64,000 nucleotides of DNA from Hexactinellida sp. DTS-2022 (GCA_028753945.1 JAPNXP010000010.1:2917042-2981041); one strand, 5' to 3'; shown: positions 46,420 to 57,138, counted from the stretch's first letter. A program made the numbers and translations. Notes: generated from the letters alone by a model not told the origin.

Positions 46420-46494
46420 AGGCCGCACAGCGGCCGTTAACTTTAGGTGCGTAGCACCAATCCGTCGCAAAGCGACCGAGACCGAAGGGCTCGT
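46420..46494 (+). terminator. Helitron 3' terminal hairpins
   Basis: Successive short hairpins: GGCCGCACAGCGGCC, GGTGCGTAGCACC, TCGCAAAGCGA and CGAGACCGAAGGGCTCG, the last ending at the element boundary. Hairpins near the 3' end are thought to act as the stop signal for rolling-circle transposition. The same string in the same order is found near 3757 (inverted) and 7568-7641. Confidence 0.8.
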
Positions 46495-46543
46495 ACTATA
46501 TATGTACTGAACCACTATATGCTAGGTATTATACATGTCTTGA

Positions 46544-48172
46544 ATGGAATTTTCAATTGTAGAAGGGAAAAGAATAAATTCTTTCAACTATACATCAGGT
46601 GGGTATAGCTATACCAACTTACTAAGTACCGCGAATCAAATGGAACAATTTACCTACGTTGCACTCTGTTCAAGAAATCTGCGTGCCTTGGGTTGGCCAA
46701 GATTTGTAACAATAGTAATTTGTTAGATATTGCTAAACCGCATAACCATTCAATTTCCGATTATAAAGCTGATAGTATCGTTCTTGCTAATCAGATAAAG
46801 CGCGTTGCAGAATCAACTACAGACAATTTAAGGGAAGCCTTTAAGAATGAATGTCGTTCTTCAGTGGTAGCATCAGCTTTAACTTTTAAACAAATTGAAA
46901 GCTCCATGTATAAAAGGCGGAAAATGAATTTTCTAGCCTTCCATCAACCCCCGAAGAATTTGTCGAATTATTGCATGACACTCCTTTCTCGACTAATCAC
47001 AAATTAACAATTAATATGGAAATGAGATCGCAGTAGCATTTGCAACAGAACTAATGATAGCTAAACTAAAGGAAGCCGAAACTATTCACTTTGACGCAAC
47101 CTTCAAAGTAGTTCCACATATCTTTTATCAGCTTTTGACAATATTTATCCAGTATAATGGACATGCTATACCAGCGATTCATATACTAATGACAAGTAAA
47201 ACCGAACAGTTGTATACAGCAGTTTTGTCAGCACTCCATGAGTATATTCCAGATTTTAAGCCACTTTTTGGTAAATGTGATTTTGTACAAGCATCGCGAA
47301 ACTCATTTATCACATCTTCCCTAATATTACAATTGTTGGCTGTTGGTTTCATTACACCAAGGCGGTTTACGTTTAAGTGAGAAAATTAGGGCTTGGAAAA
47401 ATGTATATGACATCTAGAGTTTTCAGAAAATGGATATATCAATTAATGGCATTACCATTTTTAATCGAGGATGAAAATCAACCGACTTACTTAGGAATGC
47501 ATCTACCATTGACAGGTTTTACAGACCTGGAAATGGAACTTATTAATTCGTTTAAAAGGTATTTTGCCAAAAATTGGATTAATGGAGGGCAAAATATGTC
47601 TGTCTTTTACAGCAACACTATGACGAACAATGGAGCAGAGCCATATCACAAAAATTTAAAATCGTATATGAAAACAAACCACCCAAATGTCTAGAAATTT
47701 GTTATTTCTATCGATAAAGTATTGGAAGATTACGATCTGGAGTTGAAGAGATTAGAAATGGATTACAAATCACAAGGATACCGAAACTAAATACGCGGTT
47801 TAATGGTGATCTTCGAACACAATATAAAACAAAGTATTTAAACAAGGAGTATACGCCCATTGAATATATTAATCACATTTCGTCAACTATTGGAAAAGAA
47901 AACCATAATTTACAGGCAAATTACAGCCTACATCAACTGGACTGACCACTTTAGATGAAAATAGCACCTCAGAATTATCGAGTGACGAAGCTCCGATATC
48001 AACCAGATGCCACGTATGTCTCGAAAGGCGAAGTGAAAATTTTGCCCTTTTACACGAAGGTTTAGCACATGAAGGATTTTGTGAGAGATGTGCGAATACT
48101 TTAATTGAGTTGAAACAGCAATGCCCAGTATGCCGCGGAGAAATTGTTGCTATAACGAGGCTCTTTCATTAA
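46544..48172 (+). pseudogene. FLYWCH-MULE transposase with C-terminal MDM2-like RING finger
   Basis: Read across frames, the gene starts at about 46544 with a FLYWCH-type zinc finger (Cys in RCTLFKK, His pair in KPHNHS). The MULE transposase core follows at 47054-47380 (IHFDATFKVVPHIFYQLLT, with the first catalytic Asp), and 47377-47694 (FRKWIYQLMALPFL, TNNGAEPYHKNLKSY). The end, 47950-48172, encodes RCHVCLERRSENF and GLAHEGFCERCANTL and QQCPVCRGEI, a C2H2C4 RING with the spacing of MDM2 (C-x2-C, H-x4-H-x3-C-x2-C, C-P-x-C). Lesions: stop at about 47005, TAA near 47365, TAG at 47692, frameshifts near 47755 and 47910. FLYWCH plus MULE is known for animal Mutator families; the RING is the odd part. 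It begins 50 bp after the Helitron end. Confidence 0.78.
48008..48172 (+). pseudogene. MDM2-type RING domain at the end of the MULE gene
   Basis: The last 54 residues start with CHVC and end with ITRLFH then TAA. Zinc ligands are CHVC, two His (LLHEGLAH), CERC and CPVC. The two-His arrangement distinguishes MDM2-like RINGs from IAP-like ones. MDM2-type RINGs act as ubiquitin ligases, but activity here is only an inference, and the host frame is broken upstream. Confidence 0.8.
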
Positions 48173-48653
48173 AGTTAATCTAGGCTTTGTTACCATTATT
48201 AAAATAAATTCATTTAATTATTACATTTTCCACATTCTCTTTCCTCATTTAATATGTATTACACTTTCTACACACTGAATCAATTCATAATAAATTTTCC
48301 ATTTAGTTCCTACTTCATAATTCTTCTCGATACTCTACAAGACAAATGCACATTAAGACAAGTATTGACGAGTTTACTATAAAAATAAGTCTTAATTCCA
48401 GATAGTTCACCCCTAATTATTTAGGTCTTATTCCAACTTGGACAATATTTTAGGTCTTATTCCAACTTAACCCATTTTAGGCCTTATTGCAACATATTTC
48501 ATTTTAGGTCTTATTCCACCATCAATTTTAGGTCTTATTCCAACTTCAACTTTAGATATTATTCCACGTTCCCTGATGAAGATTATTAGATCACCTATTA
48601 TAAATTTATTATTGTGAATACTTAGTATTCGGCTAAAAGAATATCGTTGGGAC
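48173..48653. other. Non-coding stretch with a short degenerate repeat
   Basis: No gene. Between about 48418 and 48570 the motif TTTTAGGTCTTATTCCAAC occurs about six times with variable spacing and mutations. No MULE terminal inverted repeat could be identified after the RING stop codon. Confidence 0.45.
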
Positions 48654-48817
48654 TCGGGAGTAGAAAATAATTTGATTTTGATTTTTGATGATTTTGTGGT
48701 GAATCAAAATGATTTGATGATTGATTTTTTCAATCTCACTTTTTTGATTATTTACATAACATATTTTGAATGATTTTGATTTAAAATAAAAAAATCAATG
48801 ATTTATGTAAAACCCTG
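48654..48817. mobile_element. Small AT-rich hAT-like MITE
   Basis: About 164 bp of alternating GATTTTGATT/AATCAAAAT motifs between CGGGAGTAGAAAAT and ATGTAAAACCCTG. The right end matches the fragment at bases 1-77. TSDs are poor, so the left boundary is uncertain. It lies at the downstream edge of a fragment of the shattered gene. Confidence 0.45.
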
Positions 48818-49340
48818 GAGTCACTCACAACACGCGGATCGTTGCTTTTAAGCACTCGGATTGGATGAGTGAGTTGAAGTCAGACTCACTCAATATTCTA
48901 GCATATAACTTCTCTAGTTCCTGCAAAAGGTTTTGAAATGCAGGATGGTCAATGATTACTTCGTATGCAACTTTTGTGTAAGACATTGATCAATAAGGAG
49001 ATGTCCACGGAATGCCCGTTGAACTGCCTTTTCGCTCATGATGTTTAATACGGCGTTCTCACCATAAATTGCCCCAAGAATCTCTTTGATTCCACTACAA
49101 TCCATTAGTGTTCCTATCCAAAGAAGGTTCATGAAAGTGTGAAAGCTTCACAGTAGCAACACAACGCCTCGAACTGGACTGTCATCTGTTAACTATTGTT
49201 TAATTTGTGAAGCTTTCCAGTAGAGCGGCTGGTCGAATGTGACAATTGCTGGGCTTTGTGCTCGAAAGCAAGCTTGCACATATACTCAAGTGTTGAGAAG
49301 ATGCATGTCTTGTCCCCGGGGTACATATCAATAATTGGCA
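48818..49340 (-). pseudogene. Central part of the shattered gene
   Basis: The minus strand, with stops and shifts, reads VTFDQPLYWKASQIKQ, SFHTFMNLLWIGTLMDCSG, EILGAIYGENAVLN and KAVQRAFRGHLLIDQCL. I know this block from the same uncharacterised invertebrate protein family as the fragments at 49752-51640, where it follows the region with ADNVDHNI. It is separated from that region by a TA-target MITE. The protein part that should follow (towards the nuclease region at 35516-36174) is not found in the window. Confidence 0.68.
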
Positions 49341-49344
49341 AGAA

Positions 49345-49751
49345 GATTACAGGTATATTGCCAATGCATTCAAATCACAGACATGAGATGTGGTCATTTT
49401 GATTGCAGAATCGTATTCAACGCATCCGAATTAACTTTTGTAGTAGCTTTCAACTGAATAACATATTGATTAGCCTGAAATTATCATGCGGTGTCTCCAT
49501 GTACCATTCTTCCAATTGCCAGCATGGTGGAAGGTGGGAACAAATGGCACATAGTGGAAATAGATCGAAATCTTCCACTTAATAAGTGGCCGGCTTCTGC
49601 AATAGATATTTCGAATGCGTAGAATAAGAATCTGGCATCAAAATAGCAATATACCATATATTGCAAATGCAATATACATTTTTTTAGACAAACTATATTG
49701 CTATTTTCTATGGGAATTTTTTGGAGTACGAAAACTATTGGTAGGGGACTG
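49345..49751. mobile_element. TA-target MITE, copy 3 (truncated)
   Basis: Homologous to 5580-6061 from its middle to its right end, which reads GTAGGGGACTG followed by TA at 49752-49753. The left end is missing. It interrupts the shattered gene just after the conserved sequence FHGMGMMAVITPG. Confidence 0.7.
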
Positions 49752-50706
49752 TAGGCTGACTTACTTGCTTTCCTGGTGTTATGACTGCCATCATCCCCAT
49801 GCCGTGGAATAATTCCTCTCCATCCAAGGTAGCAATGTTATGATCTACGTTGTCGGCCACAAACAACAGCGTAATATCTAGTCTGTTACTATCACCACCT
49901 AGTACATCTGGTGCAACGGAAGCCGCAGGCTTTTCCTCGAATCTCTGAACCTCAGGATATGAGGAGCAAAAGCCCTTGGCTGAGAGCCTATCTACCAAAA
50001 AACGTGACCTGAAATGCTGGTGTATCTGGACAGCTAAGCCAAGCTTTAATGGGGAAATCAAAACTCTGGGACATGCTGCTTGGACAATAGAATGTGCAAT
50101 GCTTGCTGCTTTCCGGCCAGTGTCCTTTCCAACAAGGAACGTTGGAGAAAACAACGCAAGCTCGTTGGAACATACTCTAAGGCTGAGTGTATATCAAGTT
50201 CAGAAGTTTTTGGATACTAATCAGTAATAGGGGAGTTCTTCGACTTGAAGTCACTCTTTACAAGCCTGGCTGCAGTCTCTATGATGAGTATCTTCTGGGA
50301 TTCCTCATCATCCACTAATGGCATGCTGAAGTATTCTCTCAGGATTTGAATAGTATTCTCAAGGAATGTTACAATATCATGCAATCCTTCACCCTCGGCA
50401 ATGAATATATACTCTCTATAATTTTTTAACAGTCTCGACTTCAGAAACTGATGACCATAGGCGACACTATCTCGTTCCTTCAGATACTCCTTCATCTTAC
50501 TTGCAAGACAGGTATTGTCAATTGTTCTACTTCTTCATCATTTTCCTCAAAGAACGAGCACATTCTTCGGAAGGCTTGATCTTGGTCACTGTCCTTTGGC
50601 CTCCCAATCTTCCTTTGTTTCTTGTGAATAGGGTCGTCTGCTTTGTGCTGTATAGGAATATCCCGGGTTGTTCGAAAATGTATGTCACATAAACGATGGT
50701 ACAAAC
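49752..50706 (-). pseudogene. Large middle fragment of the shattered gene
   Basis: Frames 50492-50728, 50217-50495 and 49735-50154 read in order: HRLCDIHFRTTRDIPIQ and KIGRPKDSDQDQAFRRMC; then YGHQFLKSRLLKNYREYIF and AEGEGLHDIVTF; then SKHCTFYCPSSMSQS-like remnants, AVQIHQHFRSRFLVDRLSA and FCSSYPEVQRFEEKPA, then FVADNVDHNIATLDG and FHGMGMMAVITPG. This is one protein broken by two or more frameshifts. The family is widespread and multicopy in invertebrates but its function is unknown to me. Confidence 0.72.
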
Positions 50707-51169
50707 CAGGGTTGCCAATCCAATCCAATCGAGCCTAATTTGGACAATCGGCAATCCAAATTTGGACAATCGATTATTCGGATGACAATCCAATCGCAAT
50801 CGACAATCCAAAATATCATCTTTTTTTTGGATTGTAACTCCGATTTTTTTCGATCGTTTACTCCTCAGTATTATATCAAAAAGAGTTATGTTTCATCATA
50901 TGTTCAAACTTAAAACATATATTATTGGGTTCAATTGACGAGCAATTGAGCATTTTAAATTTTGGCATTATTTAGAAATTGAAAAAACAAACAATCGAAA
51001 AAAATCGATGAAAATTCATCGATTGCAATCCTTTCGATAAAAATCGAACCAATCCAATCGACAATCCAATCGATGACAAATGCAGCAATCCAAACGATAA
51101 TCCAATCGATGAAAAAGGCAGCAATCGGCAATCGAAAATCTTCTCGATTGGATTGGATTGGCAACCCTG
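50707..51169. mobile_element. hAT-like MITE with exact TSD
   Basis: Terminal inverted repeats of about 27 bp begin CAGGGTTGCCAATCCAATCC on both sides, followed by many CAATCGA/TCGATTG motifs. The 8-bp TSD GTACAAAC is exact (50699-50706 and 51170-51177). 463 bp, no coding sequence. It splits the shattered gene between its second zinc-binding block and the block CDIHFRTTRDIP. Confidence 0.92.
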
Positions 51170-51640
51170 GTACAAACTATCAGCGTGCATGTCTTTCCCA
51201 AAGTACTCGATTCGCCCTCGCACAGTAAAGCCCCATTCATCATGTCGTTGTTTACAATGTGACAAAATCGACTGCACGAATTAATCAGTTTTGACATAGC
51301 TAAAGTAGTCATAATTAGCTCTTCACTACTTCATTTCTACAGAACAGACAGTGTATCATACTATTATATGGTCCAGTGGAAACACGCGCACTTCTTTTTA
51401 ATTGTTGTGGTGGTCTTAGATTGGCTTTCTTTTTATATAACTCGATGTATGTGTTGTTGACATAATTCTTCCGACAACACTTGTGAACGCCTGTCCCCGC
51501 AATTACCACGATGGTATCATCTCTCTCAATGTTTGGCCTGTTGATGACATCTGATCTCTTGTCACCAATGACAACTCTCGCGTATCCTTCTACCTCACTC
51601 TCACACAAAGGGCTAATTTCTTGGCTCGCCCTCATATCAA
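51170..51640 (-). pseudogene. N-terminal zinc-binding region of the shattered gene
   Basis: The 106-codon frame 51315-51635 reads IVVIAGTGVHKCCRKNYVNN and later MIHCLFCRNEV; the next piece down to 51178 reads CHIVNNDMMNGALLCEG and EYFGKDMHADSLY in shifted frames. The pattern VH--CR--Y and CLFC is typical for the start of the uncharacterised family. It probably forms zinc fingers. The start of the protein cannot be fixed; the Met at 51635 is only the first in the open stretch. Confidence 0.68.
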
Positions 51641-51844
51641 TTTCTAATATGCTAACAAAAAATATTAGTAAATTAATTGGAAATAATTTTCAAAACAACA
51701 TGGGAAAACACAATACAAAATATCCATGTTTTAATATTTATTTCCATTTAAGAATTTACCATACCTTCAGCCGTAAACTATAATAATTCCAAATTAAACC
51801 GTTAGTATTAATATTAGCTAATTCGTGTTCAGTAAGACAGCAGA

Positions 51845-52085
51845 GAAATCAAGGGGTCACTCGATATGGTTTCTACCAAAAATGGAGATCAAAATTTTTC
51901 ACATTCCAGGTCGTAGTTAGGGAGGATTCAAGAAGAATATGGTCAAAATATATATCAAATTGCCAGAAAATTGATGCTGAGTATGAATATGACAACAATG
52001 GGCTGTTTCAATGATTTAAACTGGCTAATTTTGATACACAAAACCGGCGATTTCCGACCTGATAGCAACTTTTGGAACCCATTTT
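51845..52085 (-). repeat. Dispersed repeat, inverted partner of 32485-32735
   Basis: Matches 32485-32735 in the opposite orientation with about 75-80 per cent identity judged by eye. Blocks such as ATGCTGAGTATGAATATGA and AAGGGGTCACTCGAT are conserved. No gene. Confidence 0.6.
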
Positions 52086-52580
52086 TTTCACCGAGTACCT
52101 ACTAGGTGTGTTGCACTGTAGTTAGATATGATAAATATTTTATTAACGATTGTAACCCGAATGAGCACGCCTTATTTTCTTAAATCTAGAAATTTTTTAT
52201 TCCTAATAATAAATGCGAAAGCATCACATGACATCATTATTACCTGAAATAATAAGTGAATAGGAAGAGAAAATACAATAGTACTTTTCATTAGAACTTT
52301 CGAATATTTATAGACTCTTTCAGTTGTGTTTGGTGATAATTTTTCTGTTTCGTAGTGTTTTAGTTTGTCCTGTTCATGAGTTGATTTTTGGCATAGCTCG
52401 TTGCTTTTGGAAAGTATAAATACTTGTTCCATTTGCTAGGTTATTCAATTCAGTTGGACTATGCACTTTGCATTGACTTGTGCAAGTGTAGATATAATGT
52501 TGTTTGATTGCTTCAACTGATCTAAGCTAAACATACACTCTGTGTTAGTAACTTAGTATGCTGTTGCGTATACTGTAGAG
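52086..52580. other. Non-coding stretch, no gene seen
   Basis: AT-rich. A single 86-codon minus-strand frame (52172-52432) has no recognised motif. Confidence 0.4.
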
Positions 52581-53027
52581 CATGGGTTTTTAACCTTGGG
52601 GGCGCGACCCCAAGGGGGTCGCGAAGGCTTTATAGGGGGACCGTGTATATTTTCGGATTTTCTATATTTTAAATCGTTAAAATCTACCGAGATATAAGTC
52701 AAAACTTATTCAAATTATCTACATTGAAATGCGTATATTGTGTGGACATTGTGCATGTACTTAAAAATGCAGTGCTGCCTGTGTAATGTACACGCAATAT
52801 TTACACATTGAGCTTTCAGGGCATTCACGATGATTTTTAATTATATAGCCTTGTAGTTATTTCATAATTGGCAGAATAAGCTTGAAACAAGAATTGAATC
52901 GATTTAATTAAACAATAGGAATAGTTATTATACATGAATAAAAACTTTTACATTAAAATTTAGGGGAGTTTCGAGCATTTCTACATCTGTAAAAGTGGTC
53001 CCATGGTACAAAAGGTCGAAACACCTG
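52581..53027. mobile_element. hAT-like MITE
   Basis: The ends are CATGGGTTTTTAACCTTGG and CAGGTGTTTCGACC (right, reverse complement), which resemble each other and the common hAT terminus CAGnGGTTnTnAACC. The flanks CTGTAGAG and CTGCAGAG form an 8-bp TSD with one mismatch. Near the left end there is a hairpin GGGGGCGCGACCCC-type. Interior non-coding. Confidence 0.7.
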
Positions 53028-54279
53028 CTGCAGAGCTATCAGTGTAGACTCGAAGCTGCTGCTATGGAACCTATGTTGCTTGCCGTGCGTTTACTTGTTT
53101 ATGCGTATTGCTTCACTTTGGTTGGGCTTTGTTAGTATGGTGCAGCTCGTTGAGTGTAATAATAATATGGTCAAGAATTATAGTTATGGGGTGTGTATGG
53201 CATGGGGTTGCTGGTTTGTACTTTATTATTCCATTTTGTTTCTGCTGTTGATGTGGCTGCTATTGTATGCTGCATGTTTGTGCGAACTGCGAAACACAAG
53301 ACAGATTTCAATTCATATTTAACGTATCATATTTCACACTTGTCAAAGCCGTGCGGATACAATAAATTTATTTTACCAAACGTTTTACTTTGCGTTTACT
53401 TTGAACTTGTGCAACAGATTTTTCAGATTTTTCAGAGCTTTAGGAACACTGCATTAATGGATTTGTAGGTGGAGATTTTGAAAATACCAACATATATTTG
53501 AGGCATTTTTCAGTTCCCGTCCCCCCTAGGGTACACCACTGTCTGGATTGTCACTAATTGTGACATATACAGCGTTAAATATTGGGATTATTATTGAAAT
53601 AATTCTATTGGTGATGGCAAAACTATTCCCATATAAATGTGCTTACTGTAACCAATTTCGTAAGTAGTATTATCATAGTACAAGGGGGCCCTCGCTGTCC
53701 CGAATCTCAGCGCATAGGCGCACCGCCACAGGAGGGAGTTTTAGAAATTGGTGGTTTTCGCTACGTGTTTGGTGTTGCATATAGTTTATAAAAACGTCCA
53801 TAATAGGCCCTGGGTTTCACACCCAGGTGTATTCTACTCGCTTGACACCTGGAGTTTTCGATGAGCAGCACTAATTAATTCTGGATAATAAAACAAGATT
53901 CCATTGTTTTTGGAAATTATTGAAAGGTTCCTTAAGTTGAAGTGTATTGAAAAAGCATTATTAGATTTAGATGAACAGAGTCAACATGTCACAATGTGAA
54001 TATTTGCTGCTAGAGGATATTATCCTCTCACTATAACCAATGAAATTAGCTATTGATGCTCTTGGCCGCAGAGATACAAATCTACTTCCTGGAGATGCTA
54101 ACATCAAGATTATTTTCTAGAAAACACTTTTTAGTATTGAGTTAAGTTTGCACAATAGTGTGCAGGGGTAATGGCTTGTGCAGCTCTACTGTATACTTTG
54201 GTTAATTAATACATTCGTAGTCTTTTCTGTATTAATTAAATCTTCCCTTGACTTTTTCCAAATTAGAACAGTATCGCTG
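53028..54279. other. Non-coding stretch with one orphan hAT-like terminus
   Basis: No gene. The plus-strand frames at 53080-53468 are hydrophobic and Cys-rich but overlap and lack motifs. At 53520-53545 the sequence CCCCCTAGGGTACACCACTG looks like the right end of a hAT element (CAGTGGTGTACCC in reverse complement); no left partner was seen. Confidence 0.35.
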
Positions 54280-55016
54280 ATAACAGCATTATCTCTTTGA
54301 ATCCTATCCAAAGCTACTGAAATCGGCTTTAATCATATAAAAATTCCTCGGCATTTCGTTTATGGAAAAACTATTACCTTGTTTGCTATGTTAAGATTAA
54401 TTTCATCGCCGTATTCCACGAAAAACCTTAACCAGTACTGGCCAATTCGCAATATAGCCCTCCAAACAATCACTTTCGAATTTCCATCGCACTAAATGTG
54501 GAAGAACAAGAGCTTTGCATCCAGAAGCCCTGTATCTTGCATTCGGTAGATGGGTATTTCGAAAATATTGAATTATTTGGAGCACTTATTCGTTACTTCT
54601 GGGATTTGAACATCTTGTGCAAGTAGAATTGCAGATGGGCTGATCATCCGTATGTTAACAAATCTCTTGATATATTTTCTTCTAACTGTTGCCTAATTTT
54701 GGCCATGAATGCAGCATTGTCTGTAACTATGCTTCTGACACAGCATTTGAATTTTCTTGACAAGACTTAATGAGATTTTCTGCGAGCTGAGTAAGGTAAT
54801 CTGAAGTGTGAGCACATCCAGATGTATCAATAGTATGTCATAAATTAATCGCCTTTATCAGTTGGGACACTGACGCACACAACCGGTTCGTTGTGAACTC
54901 CACCCATCCAAAGACAAAGAAACTGTTAAATTTTCGAGTGTTTGTCTGCAAGTATTCATTAATGAACCTTGTACCTTATCCAATAACTCTCCACCAACAT
55001 CATAGCGGCTTGGTGG

Positions 55017-55829
55017 CAGTGTTTGCCAGAAAAGACCATCCCGGAAAAAAACCCCTGGAAAAACCGGTTTTTCCACCCCGGAAAAGGGCAGTAAATTTGG
55101 AAAAAAAATTATGACCATATATGGCAACACTGCAGGCCCATTCAGGCACGTGGCAACGGGGGGCGAGGGGGTGCGACTGCCCCCCCCCCCCCAAAGTACT
55201 TCTCGCCACCCCCCAAGAGAAGTTTAGAAAGTGTTCGTTATAGTAAATAGACTCGAATTACTTCAACTGAATGATTAAAACTATTGAATTTGAAATTCCC
55301 GTTGCTATGTTCATACGGTTTTAAGCGCTCATTGTTAGGAAACTCGTCTAATTTAATAGGCATTGCATTTCTGCTAAATCTTTCAATATAATCGCAGTCC
55401 GCTTAAATCATTGTTTCTTTCTGATTTATTTTATTCAGTCAATTCAGTGATTCGTCCCTCCTTGCCCCCCGACTCCCTGCACTTCCCCCCCCGACATAAA
55501 ACTTGCCCCCCTGAATTACATACTCTAGCTACTTGCCTGGGCCCATTTATGGTCAGCTTCTATATGCAAGAGACAGATATTTAAAAGAGATTCTACACTT
55601 CTAGTGCCAACGATTGTTAAATTTAGGACTTTTGAGAGTGGATCCCTAATGTTAAACAAAGGTTAGTGGATTAACCACTAAATACACCGAATACGTAAAT
55701 TAATTACGCGTAGGCCAGTCAATAGAAAAAGGCAGAAAAGTCCAGAAAAGGTCGTTTTTTTCCGGAAAAAACCGGTTTTTTCCAACTGCCCGGTCTTTTC
55801 TAGAAAAGGGCGGTTTTTTCCGAACACTG
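55017..55829. mobile_element. hAT MITE inserted in a hAT transposase relic
   Basis: The ends CAGTGTTTGCCAGAAAAGACC-like (left) and CAGTGTTCGG (right, reverse complement) carry many GGAAAAAACC/CCGGTTTTT motifs near both termini. The 8-bp TSD CTTGGTGG is exact (55009-55016 and 55830-55837) and lies within the PPS-R codons of the transposase. The element contains a second MITE at 55143-55539. Confidence 0.88.
55143..55539. mobile_element. hAT-like MITE nested two levels deep
   Basis: The ends CAGGCACGTGGCA and CAGGCAAGTAGCTA (reverse complement) flank C/G-run-rich subterminal sequences around an AT-rich centre. The TSD GGCCCATT is exact (55135-55142 and 55540-55547). It is a longer relative of the 202-bp element at 33298-33499, sharing AAGTACTTCTCGCC/GGCGAGAAGTACTT. 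Confidence 0.88.
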
Positions 55830-56040
55830 CTTGGTGGGGAGTAACCTGGACGCAGCATGCTTATTAGTATAACAAATTCTGGATGTCCCACTGCTACAAA
55901 TAGTGTGTTTGTTGCGTAGAAATATCGAGCAATTTGCTCATCAAGTAGTTCAGCTTTTAATTTTGAAGTTTACGGTATAATCTCCAATTTAATTACAAAT
56001 CTTCCTTTTTTTTAAGTCGATTTTACACTCTTTGCATCTC

Positions 56041-56483
56041 CTTTTGGCACAATGTGTACTTAGCTTCAAATCAGATATCCCAGGAGTAACAAAACCTATC
56101 GAAATGTATCAATATAGGGTCTTGATTCCTTCCTGCCATTAATCGAAAATAATAAAAATGACCAATACTTTGTACATACTGTTGTTGGTTATATACATAT
56201 GCGATATGTCTCTCTTTATACTCGCATGGTATTAGTTAATTTTGGAATTCAATTCTATTATTTCTGGTTAATGTGTTATGAGTATACATCAATTGAATAA
56301 TTAAATTTGTTATATTGAATGCCATTGATGAAGATCTTTGACGGTAAATGCGATAATAATAAATTAATACTGTATATGATTCAAATCAAACAACCCTGAG
56401 AACAATAAAGTCAGATTGTAATCACACTAAATGAAATAAAGGAATTTAATTAGACTTAGTATTTACATTAACTATGGATAATA
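56041..56483. other. Non-coding stretch, no gene seen
   Basis: AT-rich sequence without a recognisable gene or terminal repeat. Confidence 0.4.
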
Positions 56484-57138
56484 TTGCCGAAGTAGTTATC
56501 TAATCTATATATTAAAAGTCCAAAAAATTTTAGAAATACCACAACCTCTAGAAATTTGAAAGTTTGCATGCAGGGGTAATTTACACGCTGACAAGGTTCT
56601 ATTGGTTTTCTAAACTAAATAACGAGATTATGACGTTATAAAGGCAGATATTTGTGAATGACTTTCAGTTTTTATCCTTTCGCCCATCATTTTAGATGGC
56701 AAGACAACATGAAATGAGACACACGTGTACCGGTTTATGACGTCACGTGGGAATTATTTAATTATTAATATTATTTCTTTAAATTCACTGCACATATTAA
56801 ATTCGTTGCATAGATTGAGGTTTGGTGATTACCTGTTGACACCACCTGCATTATTTCAGTTTAGTTAGTTCTATTAGTGATTTATTAATAGCAAACCGAT
56901 ATGCATAAGTTTAGATATTTAGATATGCATGTGTTCATAATTTTTTTCTCAATTCTGTTTTCCACCTAACGCGGTGGGGGCCTCGTGAAAAGAAACAATT
57001 TGTCAAGTGACCACGAGCCACAAGGAACGATTGATAAATTGGAAGTTTGTTTCTATCTTAAATCATCTCTTAGATTAATGACATTATAAACTGTATAACT
57101 TATCAATCTTTTATATAATTAGATAATTATTTCGGCAA
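56484..57138. mobile_element. TA-flanked inverted-repeat element
   Basis: The ends TTGCCGAAGTAGTTATC and TTGCCGAAATAATTATC (right, reverse complement) are inverted, with TA directly outside both. About 655 bp without a supported gene. A TA target suggests a mariner-like MITE. It lies just downstream of the Ty3/gypsy element and could be inside its 3' LTR. Confidence 0.6.

Larger units (their letters stand above)
36392..46494 (+). mobile_element. Large Helitron, near-complete
   Basis: The 5' end (TATATTATTAAATCTCG at 36392, followed by a TTTG/TG-rich tract) and the 3' end (hairpin string ending CGAGACCGAAGGGCTCGT at 46494) also delimit the small element at 3757-4574, which fixes the boundaries. 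Contents in order: four 141-bp direct repeats (36530-37010), the Rep/helicase/OTU gene (37244-43104), two 250-bp repeats, a set of 85-bp repeats, and a small repeat-coding frame (46010-46282). The ends do not show a clear TC..CTRR pattern. The gene carries three disabling changes, so this copy is probably not autonomous now. Confidence 0.8.
54280..56040 (-). pseudogene. hAT transposase relic (DUF659 type)
   Basis: With the nested MITE removed, the minus strand reads FVAVGHPEFVILISMLRPGY then, across the insertion, PPSRYDVGGELLDKVQGSL and ENLTVSLSLDGWS. Farther on it reads VTDNAAFMAKIRQQLEE and SRDLLTYG and AHLQF (about 54640-54740). This matches DUF659-type hAT transposases (RPGYKPPSR, LDGWS, TDNA, LLTYGCSAH). 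Upstream, near 56010-56055, a Cys/Lys-rich stretch may be the remnant of a BED finger. Several stops and frameshifts; not functional. Confidence 0.72.

Noticed and set aside
53080-53468. Hydrophobic frames that might suggest a membrane protein
   Set aside because: Two overlapping frames on the same strand with low-complexity hydrophobic content, no conserved motif, next to MITEs.
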